Notes: generated by a model not told the origin, from the sequence alone. 64,000 bases of DNA from Lasiosphaeria ovina (GCA_033439765.1 JAULSN010000002.1:1922001-1986000); one strand, 5' to 3'; counted from the first letter of the stretch, positions 38,454-49,979 are shown. Made by a program: numbers and translations.

Positions 38454-39965
38454 CAAGAGGGGAACAAATCCCACGCTTCCAATCCCTCACGCCGTGTCAC
38501 ACGCACCACCACTGCCACGTGCGTGAAACAGGTAACTAACTAGGTAGGCAACCACAGCACGACGAGTTTGATGGACAAGGGATGGAAATCACAACACGAG
38601 AGGTCAGTGTCTTTTGTCCTTTTGGGAGCTGGGCTGGGCTGGTCCGCAGCGGGGCTAGTAATTAGCACGCAGGAACGTCACAGGGGAAGGCAGTGCCATG
38701 GTGCCTGTGAGAGAAGTCGTGACCCCCGTTTTGCGTAGCCTTGGGCTGCACTGCGAAAGGGTTAGTATTGGATTGACCCGGCAGGGGCTATTCTTTTTCC
38801 ATCTTTTTACCTTTTCTCTTTAGAAGGTTGAAAAAAACGAGAGCAAAGATGTGAGTATTGTGGCGCAACTGCGATGTACGCTAGAAGGATGCCGTGTCAC
38901 TGCCTCTAGCCAGGAGAGCGGCCACGAGTAGGAAAAGGATTCCGATCAAGGGCCGGCGTGTAACCAAGCAGATCGGCAAGAACACGGCTCCGGGTATCTC
39001 TCTGCATGTACCGTCTAAGTCGGGGCCTACGAGCAAAGGTGCCTCCGTTTCCTGTCTAGTCTTTCCGCGCTCCTTTTGAAGTTGCATGCGTGGGTCGGTA
39101 GTCGCCCTGCGTCTCTCAGCCCACATAGAAGACAAGGTTTGTTTTCCAGTATCGTGATGTTAGTGAAGTCAAAGTTGGCCATGGTCTTGCGACACAGTCG
39201 AGAAACTCGAAAGTGGCTGGCGGGAACGGGCAGGCTCGCACTTGAGCTTTTGTGTGGCCGTTGGCTGTGTGTTTGTCCCCTACACACTGCCCCCTTTTCC
39301 CCCGATTGGAAGTAATGGAAAGTAGGGGCTGCTCCCACCACAGGACAGAGCAACTAACACGCATCCAGGCACATATTGCTCGAGCTTGTAACAAAAAAGG
39401 TGACGGCTCACAAAATAAGGCGACTCGTCTCCATCGTAATTAGTGCTGACAAGTGCATCTTCCCGCGCGCCTGGGCAGGCCGGGGAATGGATGGGATGGG
39501 GCGCCATGAGCCACGCAAAGGCAAGGAAGGGGGCAGGAGGGCGGCTCGGATCTGAAGAACATGCCCGCAACCGGGGTCATTAGCAAGCATCTCTGATCGA
39601 CCGAACTACCGGGTGGCTTAGGCGGTGCAGTAGTAGTCGACGGGGAGCAAGCCACTCACTTAGGGCCCCTTTGGTTGGGCATGTAAGCTTGGTTACGTTA
39701 ACCGTTTTCCGTCCCTCTTAACTTGGGCGTGGATTTACCACCAGATGGCGCACTGGCTAAGTAGAGGGTGTGGCCGTTCAGGGCTTCTAACTGGGGATTT
39801 TCTTTGGTTCAAGCCGGTAAGGTAGGTAGGTAGGTAGGTAGGTCAAAAGCATGTGATAAAAATCTATGAATGTTGAGAGCCTCGGCCCGCCCGAACTAAT
39901 ACCTTTCCTTTCTTCGAGTCTTTGGGCTTCTCTTCCTCCTTCTTTCCTTTCCTTTTTTCCTTTTT

Positions 39966-40036
39966 TCCTTCTTTCCTTCTTTCCTTCTTTCCTTCTTTCC
40001 TTCTTTCCTTCTTTCCTTCTTTCCTTCTTTCCTTCT
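39966..40036. repeat. tandem 8-nt CTTTCCTT array
   Basis: About nine units of an all-pyrimidine 8-mer, flanked by further C/T-rich sequence from about 39920. It is a strand-asymmetric polypyrimidine tract. Confidence 0.9.
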
Positions 40037-41513
40037 TCAATACGGTCCTTCTTACGATCCTTTCGTCGTCGCCGTCGCCGTCGTCGTCGGTCGTTACTGG
40101 AGTCCCTGTGGTCCCTGTGGCCCTTACCGTGGTGTGGTCCTTGTGGTAGTGTAGTCGCCGCAGCCTGTATAGCCCTGAAAATGAAGACTAGTATGTGGCT
40201 AATGGAGTTCATTTCGCATTAGGCCGTTAAGCGCAAGCATGGGATTTTATTGGCGAAACTTGGTTATGCGGGTCTATTTTCCTTAATGGGGGTTCAGGGG
40301 GGTGAAAATAAGGAACTCTACGGAGGTTGCCAAATGGATACCGGTAAGGCGGTCAGGAAGGCTCCTTAACCTAGCTTACAGGTCGAACCACCAAAGGCGC
40401 CCTTACCCTTACCTCAACTCTTGCATCCCATCCCATCTTGCGTCTGTCGCGGGATGGCTCATTTCACACTCGCCGCAGGGGCGCATTCCCAGTCCAGAAT
40501 CTGACCGTGACGCTAATGTAACCGCGTCGCGACTCGGTAGAAGCTGTTCTCGTCTTCTTACTCGGTAACACGAGCTGGACGGCCGTGTGGCACTTCATAT
40601 AGGGCAGAGCGGGTCGCCGTTCCTTCGGTCAGCACGTCTAAATAAAGCTGACATCCAGTGCATGCGGTTTGTTTTTTCTTGCTGTGTTTTCTGGTAGGTA
40701 TGTATTTACCCGCGTCGAGTCCAACACCGATGTTGAAGCTCTGTAGTAGTGCCTTGCACGACGGAACAGAAGAGAAAATAACCCCATTGGGATACCGTCG
40801 TCGCATCTTTTTTGAGAAGTTATGGTTTCAGAGCTCGAAGGACAAGCCTCCCCCCTGTACGTACGAGTAGGTATGCACACTCACTGTAGGGCTGATATAT
40901 TTCGGAAGCCGGTAATATCGACGGGCCGCGACCAGGCTCAGAGCGGTTTACAATTGGCTACACTGCCTCGAAGGTGACCAGGTCCTTCTCGAAGGGCGGT
41001 GGTGGCTTGCTGACCCCCGCAGCACAAGTCCATGATTATTCGCCGGACTCAGCCACGGCCCCAGGTAACCACCAGTCAACAGTGTCCTAACGGCTAGAGC
41101 GCTTGGCTTCCTTTTTGGGGCCGCGGGGGTGAGGAGGTGAGGCTGGGCATTTCGCGATTGCCCACGACCAGGCTGGCTTGGCTCGGGACGCTGGACGAAG
41201 CTCAAAGTAGAAAAGCTGCCAAAATTCCACCCTCTTTTCCCCACCTCCTGATGGACAGACCCAGTTGCAACTTTGCACTTTTATTTCGAAGAGATTTAAG
41301 ACCTCGGCAAGCGCTTCGTCGATCACGACTGCAGATCTTCAGGTTAAGACGTGTGTGACAGTAAGCAGCCAGCCCAGGCTCAAACAACCTGAGCAACGGC
41401 CTGCAGACCGAGTTAACAAGGAGGAGTGCTGCAGACAGACGTCTTCGTATTTCACGCATAGGAAATATCGCAGGCAGGCCGATCATCGCACACAGGCAAA
41501 GAAAGAAAACAAA

Positions 41514-42494
41514 ATGTCGACTGCCCAAGCCGCCGTCGTGGACGAGCAGTCGCCGCTGCTCGCCCGGCCCGCGACCGGCTTCTCGACGGTCAACGACAGC
41601 GGGACGGCAGGAGCGGCGCGGCGCCCGACAATCGCCGCGCCGGCCCAGACGGCGCCGGCCGCCATCCCCACCTCATCGGCCGTGACCCTGGTCCCGTCGA
41701 CGGCGCCGGCGCCGGCAGCGGCACTGGTGTCGCTCTCCAAGGCGGACACGGACACGTCGTGGGGCGACCCGGCGGGGCTGCACCTACGCAAGGTGAACGA
41801 CGAGAACCTTGTCATCTTCCGACGCGCCGTCGGCATCAACAGCATGCTGGCCGGTAACAGCGACAGCCACTCGCTCGAGGAGGGCCGCCGCGAGGCCATG
41901 GGCATGTACGCGTCGGTTCTGCGCGCCCAGACCCGCAAGAACGTCGCCTACCTGCTGCTCACGTTCCTCATCTACGCCAGCCACTTTTCGCAGATCATCA
42001 TCGGCGCTTCGCTGACGGCGCTGTAAGCTATAACCCTTCTCCGACGTCCCCTCAGAGTCTCGTGATCGGATGCTGACCTTGTCCTGTTGCTGGCGCAAAG
42101 CGGTCCGACAGCGGGCGAGCACTCCGTGGTCATCACCGTCCTGGGCGCCGTCAACACGGTAGTGGCGGGCGTGCTGGCGCTGGTCAAGGGCCAGGGCCTG
42201 CCAGAGCGGCTGCGCAAGGACCAGGCCGAGTTCCGGCGGCTGCAGGACTGGATCGAGCAGACCGAGGCGCTGCTGGCCGTCGGCGTCATCGGCCGCGACC
42301 GCAAGGAGGTCGGCGTCCTCGTCCAGGTCGCCTTCAAGAAGTACAACGCCGCCAAGGCGTCCGTCGACAACAACGTGCCAGAGAACTACGTCCAGGCCGC
42401 CGAGAGCCCCGACATCACCCCCAGGAGGTCGCCGAGCCCGACCCCGAGCCCGACCCCGAGCTCGTCGAGAGACGCTGGCCCGTCGAGATCGTAG
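41514..42494 (+). CDS. fungal SLATT-domain two-TM protein
   Basis: Two exons, 41514-42022 and 42101-42494, encode 300 residues. The intron GTAAGC...AAAG is 78 nt and keeps phase. The start context is AAAATGTCG. The N-terminal 85 residues are Ala/Pro/Thr-rich and probably disordered, with a possible acidic dileucine-type sorting signal (DEQSPLLA). A folded region begins at SWGDPAGLHLRKVNDENLVI. Two membrane segments follow: about 143-170 (NVAYLLLTFLIYASHFSQII) and 178-199 (SVVITVLGAVNTVVAGVLAL). A helical cytosolic region (LRKDQAEFRRLQDWIEQTEA) and a Ser/Pro tail complete it. This layout matches the fungal SLATT family, related to bacterial two-TM effectors of nucleotide-signalling conflict systems that are thought to act on membranes. 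The role of the fungal proteins is unknown. The gene is convergent with the GFA gene; the 318-base gap between them holds only 3' flanks. Confidence 0.85.
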
Positions 42495-42812
42495 AGGAGA
42501 GATACGCCGGGTTTTGGGACGTATACCCGAGATTGTCGTGCTGGGCAAAAATAAATTATAATTAATCGCCTACCTAATAAAGCAACAAACGGAGTTTGGA
42601 AATTGTCAACTTGGTTCTGCCTTTTTTTTTTTTCTTTTTTCATTGGATAATAATCATAATTCTGGAAGTGCGCGGCTGCATTCTGTGGGAAAGAGACGCG
42701 GTTCAGGACTCTGCTCTGCTGTCATTGAGAAATGTACTCGCTGTTCCTGAATATATACAACATGCGTCATGTCTGCATTGTATGTACTCGTATCCGCAAA
42801 TTTAACCACAAT

Positions 42813-43437
42813 TCAGTCTTTCGGAACCTTGTGCCCCTTTCCGGGGCCGAGGAGGGGGACGCCGCCGTCAGTGACGCCGGGAATTTCGTTGGAGCACCAG
42901 TAATGGTAGCCCTCACCGCTGGCAAGGGCAAGGCCGTAGCCGCCCGTCTCGGATCCTCCGCCTTCACCTTGGCCAGTGAGGTAGAGTGGGTCGACCGTGC
43001 CGATCGTGAAGCACGTGTAAGAGCCGCCAATCGGGCGCCAGTAGAGCAGCGAGCCGCAGGCGGTGCAGAACCCGCGCTCGGCCGTGGGGCTGGCTCGGAA
43101 GTCTTTCAGCGTCGACGTGTCGTCGTCACCGTCACCCGTCGTCAGCTTGAACGCTGTTAGGGGTACCTTGTGCGAGACGAGATATAGGCCCGCCGTCTGC
43201 TTGCGGCATTGCGTGCACTGGCAGGTGCTGGACTATGCGACCCCACGGCCCACAGGGCATGCATCAGCGTGCTGGCTCGTAGCGCTCGAGTCTAGGTAGA
43301 TGCGAAAGGGAAACTGGGGAGGGCAGATATACCGACGCCTTGAAGTCATGGTCGGCGGGAAAGTCGACCTGGTATCGAAGCGCGCCACAGAGGCACCCGC
43401 CTTTGATAAGCTTGGGCGTGGGAAAGCTTGAAGTCAT
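42813..43437 (-). CDS. GFA/CENP-V-family zinc protein (glutathione-dependent formaldehyde-activating-like)
   Basis: Two minus-strand exons, 43437-43333 (35 codons) and 43232-42813, encode 174 residues. The intron is 100 nt (GTATAT...ATAG), phase 0. I translated this frame directly from the sequence. The family's cysteine pattern is complete: GGCLCGALRYQVDF (Cys15, Cys17), then SSTCQCTQCRKQTAGLYL (Cys39, Cys41, Cys44), then RGFCTACGSLLYWRP. GFA proteins bind two zinc ions and include S-hydroxymethylglutathione synthase-like enzymes, but most fungal members have unknown substrates. The C-terminal part has YHYWCSNEIPGVTDGG, common in fungal members. Small, probably cytosolic. Family is secure, reaction is not. 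Confidence 0.88.
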
Positions 43438-44042
43438 GGTCAACGGTCAATGGCTGATTGGGTAGCAGGGTATCGATCTGAGTTAGATAGGAAGGAGGAC
43501 AGCAATTCTATCCTTTGGCTTCTTGTTGCGGATCAAAGCAGTCACAGCATTGTTTGTTGAAGAGAATGGTCCCTTTTAAGGAGTAGAGCAGGAGGCCTTT
43601 ACGCGTAAAGCTGAATTGGATGACATCGTCGACTTCCAGGTTCGGGTTGAAATGTCAATGCAAGTTGGAAGAACGGCGCGCCCTTTGACACCTGCAGCGG
43701 CGATCTTCCATTCCCGTTTTGGTTCCATTGCGGGGGAATGTTGGCAGCCCCCCACCAAATCCAACGCCACCATTAGCGCTGCCTGCACCTAATCCATGCA
43801 CTCCTCAGTGAGCCCGGGGAAAGGCTTCCAGGTGGGGTCTCGTCCAAGTCCGACACCTCGGCAACACTTTCCAAGACGGGCATCGTCTTTCTCGATCCCA
43901 TCAGGCCACTCAACGAACAAGAAAGCCACTTACGACATACCCGCGCGATCTCTCCCGGTACCAACACCCGAGGACACGCATCGATCGTGTTTCCGAAAAT
44001 CTCGCCAAAAACAAATAAAGAAAGGAAAAAAGAAAGAAAATA
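43438..44042. other. intergenic upstream of the GFA gene
   Basis: About 600 bases: the GFA promoter and the 3' flank of the dehydrogenase gene. Nothing else was seen. Confidence 0.5.
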
Positions 44043-45365
44043 TCAAGCGCCCCTTGTCTCTTCGACAACCCTGTAGTGCTCGACCTTGCGCTTCTCCTTC
44101 AGCGCGTCCCTCTCGGCGCCGGTGAAGAAGCCGTCGCCAGTCTTCTCGCCGAGCCTGCCCCTGTCGACATAGGACCTGACGAGCCAGTCCAGTGGCGCCT
44201 TGCCGTCGCGGGCCAGCGCCGGCCGCTCCTCGAGGCAGTGTTTCTCGACACCAGCAACGCGGTCGAGGCCGACCTCGTCCATGCGCTCGCAGGGCCCCTT
44301 CTCGGCGTGGAAGAAGTCGCGGAACAGGGCGTCGATGTCGGCGGGTCGCGCGACGCCCTCGGCCAGCACGGCCAGCGTCTCGCGCTTGCACGCCGCCCAG
44401 ATGCGGTTGAAGACGAGCCCCTGCGACTGCACGGGCACGATAATCGGCGCCAGCCCGACGCGCTGCATCTGCGCGGCGAGGAACGGGAAGATCTCGGCGT
44501 GCGTGCGCGAGCTCGACATGAGCTCGACCATGCGGTTGCGCGGCGGGATGAAGTAGTGCGTGTTGAGCAGGCGCTCCGGGTGGTGCAGGCGGCCGGCGGC
44601 GGCGATCTCGCGCGTTTGCAAGCTGCAGCTGTTGGACGCCAGGATGCAGCTGCCCGGCAGCAGGTGCTCCATCTGCGACAGCACGGCGGCCTTGAGCTCA
44701 AGCGACTCGGGGAGGCAGTCGACGGCCATCCACGGGCCCTTTGCCCCCGAGTGCAGCTCAATGTCCTGCGCCTCCGTCGCCGACTGCGTGCCGCCCTCAA
44801 GCCGCCCCGTCGTCGTGGCGATGCGCAGGTCCGTCGTCGTGCACACGTGCCCCGGGTGCGTCCCGCGCCCCGCGCAGTACGCCCCCAGGTTGTCTGTCAG
44901 GTACTCGGTCGTCGCGTCGAGCGCGTCCTGGGATGTGTCGTACACGGTGACGGGCCGAGAAGCCGACGCCCATACCAGTGCCAGGCGTCTCCCCATGTTG
45001 CCGGCCCCGATTATGAGGACCGGGCGCTCCTCCAGGCATTCTTCTGTCAGCGGCCTCCACTGCGGTGGATTAACCGGTGCGTGCCCAGCGGCGACACTGG
45101 CAAAGGGCCGTGGGGTTGAAGTTGAGCTGGCTGATAAGTGGCGTATGGCACCCGGCGCACAGCAGCTCTTTCTGTTAGGACCTGCGGCTTGCGCAAAGCT
45201 TGACCTCGGCCCTGAAGTGCAGAGTAACCGTGTGAGATTTGGGAGCCTCGCGCGTGCCAAAGTTGAGACGCCTCGAACACACGCCAAAGTTGATGATGGT
45301 GAGCGAAGCATTGCATTGGTCAGATGTGCCATTGTTGTCGTAGCCTGCAGGGCGGGCGATGCCAT
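44043..45365 (-). CDS. mitochondrial 3-hydroxyacyl-CoA dehydrogenase-like enzyme
   Basis: This single-exon minus-strand gene encodes 440 residues from the ATG at 45365. Another in-frame ATG at 45473 would add 36 residues, but a TATTTAAA-like element lies between the two, favouring the inner start. Residues 1-90 are Ser/Ala/Arg/Leu-rich with hardly any acids (RGVSTLARARLPNLTRLLC), fitting a mitochondrial presequence. The NAD-binding motif GAGNMG is at 120-125 (RPVLIIGAGNMGRRLALVWA). The catalytic region has ILASNSCSLQTREIA and HPERLLNTHYFIPPRNRMVE, equivalent to the SNTS and H-x-x-N/I-PP blocks of the 3-hydroxyacyl-CoA dehydrogenase superfamily. The C-terminal domain has GLVFNRIWAACKRETLAVLA and GEKTGDGFF. 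Substrates in this family range from short-chain 3-hydroxyacyl-CoA to L-gulonate, and the sequence does not settle which. Confidence 0.87.
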   Translation of the reverse strand: MASPALQATTTMAHLTNAMLRSPSSTLACVRGVSTLARARLPNLTRLLCTSGPRSSFAQAAGPNRKSCCAPGAIRHLSASSTSTPRPFASVAAGHAPVNPPQWRPLTEECLEERPVLIIGAGNMGRRLALVWASASRPVTVYDTSQDALDATTEYLTDNLGAYCAGRGTHPGHVCTTTDLRIATTTGRLEGGTQSATEAQDIELHSGAKGPWMAVDCLPESLELKAAVLSQMEHLLPGSCILASNSCSLQTREIAAAGRLHHPERLLNTHYFIPPRNRMVELMSSSRTHAEIFPFLAAQMQRVGLAPIIVPVQSQGLVFNRIWAACKRETLAVLAEGVARPADIDALFRDFFHAEKGPCERMDEVGLDRVAGVEKHCLEERPALARDGKAPLDWLVRSYVDRGRLGEKTGDGFFTGAERDALKEKRKVEHYRVVEETRGA

Positions 45366-45636
45366 TTTCAAGTGAACAAGACGTTGCAACTTCCACGCAG
45401 ACGGGGGTGGTTTAAATACGCAGCTATGAAGAAAAATGTTGGAGATGGCCAAACTCAATTTTATCTCGGCCATCCATGCTTCCTATGCTTAAATGTGGTT
45501 CCTGGCTTCTCTCAACTCAGCCTGCCTACCTGCATGTCCGTGTGGTCTGACGTTGGGACCACCAGCACCTGACCTGACAATCTGCACTCGTCATCCGCCA
45601 TCCGAGCTATCTGAGCCCGATATGCGACTCTGGACC

Positions 45637-47873
45637 TCAATCTTCAACTGAGCTATCGTCCTGGTAGCCCACCCAAACGCGCGTCTTGGCAATAACTTCT
45701 TGCTCGCCGTAATTTGTGCCTTCGTCATTGCCTCGCTTGACCAGCCCGGGCGCCACAAGCATGAAAATAGGCCTGTTGTCCCCTTCGTCTGCCGGGTCTT
45801 GGCAGTCTTCCATGACCGTGCTGTCGAATGTCTGGCTGTCTTGCGGCCAATACCGCGGCCCGTCCGAGGGGAGCAGCTTCCAATCTGCCCGCGACCGCCG
45901 GAACTTCCTATCGAAGCCGGCGGCCCAGTTCACGATCTGGAGGCTCTCCTCCAGATAAGTATCTGCCAGCTCCTCGGGGACGAGGCGGGCTATGGGGCCG
46001 GCAAAGATGGCCGCGTGGCTGTCGGAAGCCTGGTGCAGGTCGAAGTTCAGCTGCCCCATGATCGTTTCCATGCGGGCCCGCATCTCGTGGAGATGCGATT
46101 CTAGCTCTGGCCATCTCTCGTCGCCGGCGTGCACTAGAAATATCGACGATGGTCATGGTCAGTAAGAAATTTACAGATAATACACATTCCGTAACGGCGG
46201 CGCTTACTTAGAGTGTTGTTGAACCACGAATGGATCTGGCCTCTCTGGTAGTTGCCAGCCCAGGCCCCCGATCGCTCGTCGAATATCATGCGGCGCAGGT
46301 TGTACCAGATGTACCCCTCGACCATGATCAGCGCCTCCTCTCTATCCAGTGGATCACCGGAAAAGTCGACCGAGGACGACATCAGGATTCTCATGACCTC
46401 CTCGACCTCGGGGTTTTCGCCTCTGTTCATCAGGTAATCGAGGTCGGGAAAGTACTTGGCCACCAGGTCGGAGACCTTGGTCCGCAGACGCAGCCACAGG
46501 TCTCGTATTTCTTCGTCATCAACACTGTACCGGTAGGGTTGGTCGAGCGGCACGAAGAGCCCGTGTTTGTCCTTGGGACTGAGCGCCTTCCCCAGCTTGA
46601 CGGACTCTTTGTTCATGTCCCTGGACCACTTGTGCCAGAACTCCATCTCTTTCGCGATCTTGCGGGACGTCGACTCGGCTCGCTTTTGTGCCTCCTCCGG
46701 TGTCATCTTTATGCGCCCGCCGGGCCAGTAGCCAAACTCGCTGGTCAAGGCCACGGATTTCCAATCATGGAGGCTGGAGAGCAACCTGTTGTACTCGAAT
46801 ACGGGAAGTATCACGTTGTCCGCGTCGTCGTATTCGTCGTCGCTTTCTTCGTCGTCTTCGTCGTCGTCGTCGTCGTCGTCGTCGTCCTCGCCGATGTCTT
46901 CGTCCTCGTGGCTAACACCATCGTCGTCACTAACACCATCGTCGTCCCCAACTTCATCGTCGTCAGGCAATTTGAACCGCACTTCGAGCCGAGGTCTCTT
47001 TTTTCTTCCCTGTGGCTCGTATGGCTCGTCCACCGCTGGGCGCTTCCCTCGTCTGATCTCGTCTCTTCTCGCTCTGTCCGTTTCTTCTTCTTCTTCTTCC
47101 TCGTTGTCGTCGGCCCCCGAGACATTCACCACCACCTCCTCCTGCTGCTCGTCTTCCACTCCCCCTCCGACTGGCCCACCCTTCTTACCTCGTTTCTGCG
47201 CTTTGGGGAGTACCTGCTTGGCATGCTTCCATTTGGCGGTGGACTTGGAGGGTAGAGGAGGAGTAGGTGGTCGAGGGGGGTCTGCTTGCGCAGCCCTCGC
47301 CTTGCCCCTTCTGCTGGACGCGGGAGGGGCGGCTTTCTTGTTGGTGGCCTTGGGAGGTGAAGTCATTTTAGGTGCCTTTGCTTTACCCCCTTTCTTAGGC
47401 ACAGTAGGAACCTTGTTGGCGGTAGCCTTGACAGGCGGAGGAGGGGCGGGTGGTAGAGGGGGTGCTGTTTTAGCGGCCTTCGCCTTCCCCCCTATCTTGG
47501 GCGTGGCCGGGGCGGTTTTCTTGGTTGCAGTCTTGGGAGGCGAGGTTTCTTTGGCGACCTTGGACTTACCCCCTTTCTTGGCTGTGGTAGTGGCCTTTTT
47601 CTTCTTGCCTGCAGTCTTGGGAGGAATAGGGCCTTTGATCTGGGCGGCTAACGCCCTTGCAGTTGGATGTCGGTCTCTCGAGCTCCTCCTGGGGCTGCTT
47701 TCGTCCGATTCCATGTCGCCTTTCTTTGCAAATGAGAAAAGTTCAGCGTCCGGCGATTCTAGCTCCGAGCCACCCGAGTCAATATCTTGGGCTGCGACTT
47801 CGTAGTCGAAATCGTCACCGCTCTCGTCGTCGTCTTCAAAACCGTCTCGGTAGAGACTTTCGAGGCCTACCAT
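45637..47873 (-). CDS. large nuclear-type protein with basic Ala/Lys/Pro repeats and acidic tracts
   Basis: Two minus-strand exons, 47873-46208 and 46133-45637, encode 720 residues. The 74-nt intron (GTAAGC...CTAG, with a CTGAC branch) keeps phase; the second exon would otherwise begin at a GTG. Residues 1-60 are acidic. About 80-250 consist of degenerate repeats of Lys/Ala/Pro (KTATKKTAPATPKIGGKAKA), resembling linker-histone tails. About 260-350 are strongly acidic with a DDDDDDDDDE run. From about 360 a folded, conserved-looking region follows (NRLLSSLHDWKSVALTSEFG, REEALIMVEGYIWYNLRRMI), continuing through exon 2 (EELADTYLEESLQIVNWAAG). No named domain was recognised. Basic and acidic low-complexity halves suggest a chromatin or nucleolar protein. 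The C-terminal fold resembles uncharacterised fungal proteins with a trailing all-helical domain, but I cannot name it. Confidence 0.8.
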
Positions 47874-49979
47874 CTCAGGAGGATGATATGCCGCTATTAG
47901 GCGGTTCGTTGGATGAGATGCTCTTGGACGTGTACCCTTTCAAGGCCACGGGCTGATTATTCGCTTTTTTCGTTATCGAGAGATTGACGTTTCGACCCCG
48001 TAGAGCAGCTTGTGTTAGCGACTTTAAACAATTGTGTATGACAACAAAGGACGAGAGGGCTGACCGTTTGCGGCTGTGGAGCAAAGATGCCAGCCATGAT
48101 TCGGTCTTTGTCTCTCACCTCAAGGATAACTGGAATGTTGAATTGTGGGCTCTAGTCGATAGCTCCAAAGCTGCATGTCAACTTGCGTGCCTCTGATCTC
48201 GTCTTCGTTTCACTGGGCTTCTATGGACTTTTCCGATCACTTACCTCGCCCCCGGATCCGCTTTTTGCGGAATTATGCCTGGGGGCTTGGGCAAATCCCA
48301 TTTGGCGAGTTCATGTTAATGAAGCGATATTGAAATTTCAACTCTTCACCGTAAATCGCATTTGACTCAACCACCGGGCGAGGTAGCTCCACTATCCTAG
48401 ATAAACAATCACAGTCTATAAGCCCAAAGAGTAATAATAAAACATAAAAAAGGAAAATGATTTGAAAAAGCTCAATGCATCCAATCGAGGGCTGACAGCT
48501 CGGGTCCCTTGGTTGCAGGACACCTATAACCCCCACGCTCCTCGGCTCCTCGCTTTCGAATACTCCCCGAGCCCATAGGCAACTGGTGTTCTTGTGGAGG
48601 CCTTCTCGTAGATCCTAGTGTTCGGAGAAAATCTCGGCATCCCGGGAAGACGCCGCAAGCTGGCGGCAGGCTTGATATGAATGCTGGATAGTGGTGTGGC
48701 TAAAAGAGACATCGATCAGCGAGTCCTCAGCTGGATCTTGACGGGCAAGTTAGCGAAATACTGAGTGACATTTTTGATCGGACGAAGGGTGCTGAACAAG
48801 CAAAATACTGCCTCGCTTTGAGGAAGTCAAGCCGATTCTTCCAATTTAAGCGAGGTCTTGTCGATTCTCGTGTGACTGCCTACCTCTATAGTCACCCCGA
48901 CAACGTTTTTTTGGCCGAATCCGTATTAGGCTTGAAACCTGAGCAGTAGCTGAGGCGCACTGAGCGTCGCCCTGAGCCGAGCTGAGTCCCAAAGATATCC
49001 CGGTTATACTTGCCATATCCAAACTGATCCCAGTTTGGGGACACCAGCCCATAACTTCCGTTTTTGTTGATATTGGACATTGTTAGACAGGGAAAGAATG
49101 TATGGAAGAGAGTGGCACGTGGCCCGCTCTTTGGAAGAGCATTTCAGGCAGGAAGCAGTGCAGCCATTCTCTCCTGGATCAAGCATGCTTACCACCAGTG
49201 GCGCCTCCCAGATGCCGGCTGCTGTACTTCCGACCCCCTCGATGCTCGCCCAGTCGCCCCGGTTGTCGACGCTCATCTGTTTGACAGACTCGATCGGCCA
49301 TGTCCCAGCCACCGAAGTGGTTAGAAAGACACTGAGGGAATGTCGCGAGCCAAAGAGGTGAGCACGTCATTGGAGATCCTTGATCCTTGGTCAGAAGGGT
49401 GTCTTCAAGGCACCGCGTCGTCGCCGACATGATGTGGAGGTGAAGCAGTAGCGTGCCCGAGACCGTGTGCAGCCGTCGGGGAGCAATGATGCAAGCCTTC
49501 GGTTACAACCTAAGCTGCCAATAAATTTCAGTGGCGCGCTGCCACGGCGCCCGGATAGCAATCTCTCCTTGGAGACTAGTCTCCTACAGGGAAGTTTCGC
49601 GATACGCCATGGTCTGATGGTCATAAGCCATGATCTCATGTTTTGGGACCCGCAGAGGGGAAGCGATGAGACGCTTCAGCGTCTTCTCCTGATTGGTGCA
49701 ACACTTGTGCTGCAAAGCTCTGACCTTTGCCGTAAACAAATATATCACCGACACCTTGCATGAGGTTGAATGTGATTTGTCAAACTCGTGTTCAGCCCGA
49801 AAGGACAAGACAAGAAACTCCCGGTCGGTCTTCTTTTTTTCTTCTATAAGTATTCCCCTTCCTCCCCCCAAAGAAGCCGAATGTCATCAGGCAGCCCATT
49901 TCCAACCCACCTACCTACTCATACCACACAGACCTTGACTTCTCCCATTTCACCCATCACTTGCCAATAAACCAGCAAC
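47874..49979. other. 2.1-kb intergenic stretch with possible gene relics
   Basis: No intact gene. On the minus strand near 49310-49230, a short frame reads SVDNRGDWASIEGVGSTAAG, which loosely resembles the RGRW(N)SLE...GSAA loop of major facilitator transporters. A second short frame at 49080-48892 reads MSNINKNGSYGLVSPNWDQF. Neither extends into a gene. The last 200 bases hold a TATA box and CT-rich leader for the small ORF at 50019. Confidence 0.4.
49845..49852 (+). promoter_or_regulatory. TATA box (TATAAGTA)
   Basis: TATAAGTA is followed by a CT-rich stretch (CCCCTTCCTCCCCCC), 128 bases before an ATG with ideal fungal context at 49980. The position and pattern suit a strong promoter for the small ORF downstream. 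Confidence 0.5.

Larger units (their letters stand above)
37369..41513. other. 4.1-kb gene-free stretch between the PHD-finger and SLATT genes
   Basis: No frame here is convincing. It holds a GAAA microsatellite (38421-38453), a TAGG repeat (39820-39842) and a long pyrimidine tandem array (39966-40036) that creates low-complexity Phe/Ser frames. A 51-codon minus-strand frame near 39180-39028 (MANFDFTNITILENKPCLLC) was considered and left out. Confidence 0.5.

Noticed and set aside
39028..39180. 51-codon minus-strand frame with CLLCGL
   Set aside because: No partner cysteines or homologous context; length is within chance expectation.
39866..40222. 118-codon Ser/Phe-rich frame
   Set aside because: Produced by the CTTTCCTT tandem array; low complexity in all frames.
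40558..40880. minus-strand frames resembling a spliced small gene
   Set aside because: A GTAAAT...TTAG intron could be drawn, but the joined product has no motif and no upstream support.
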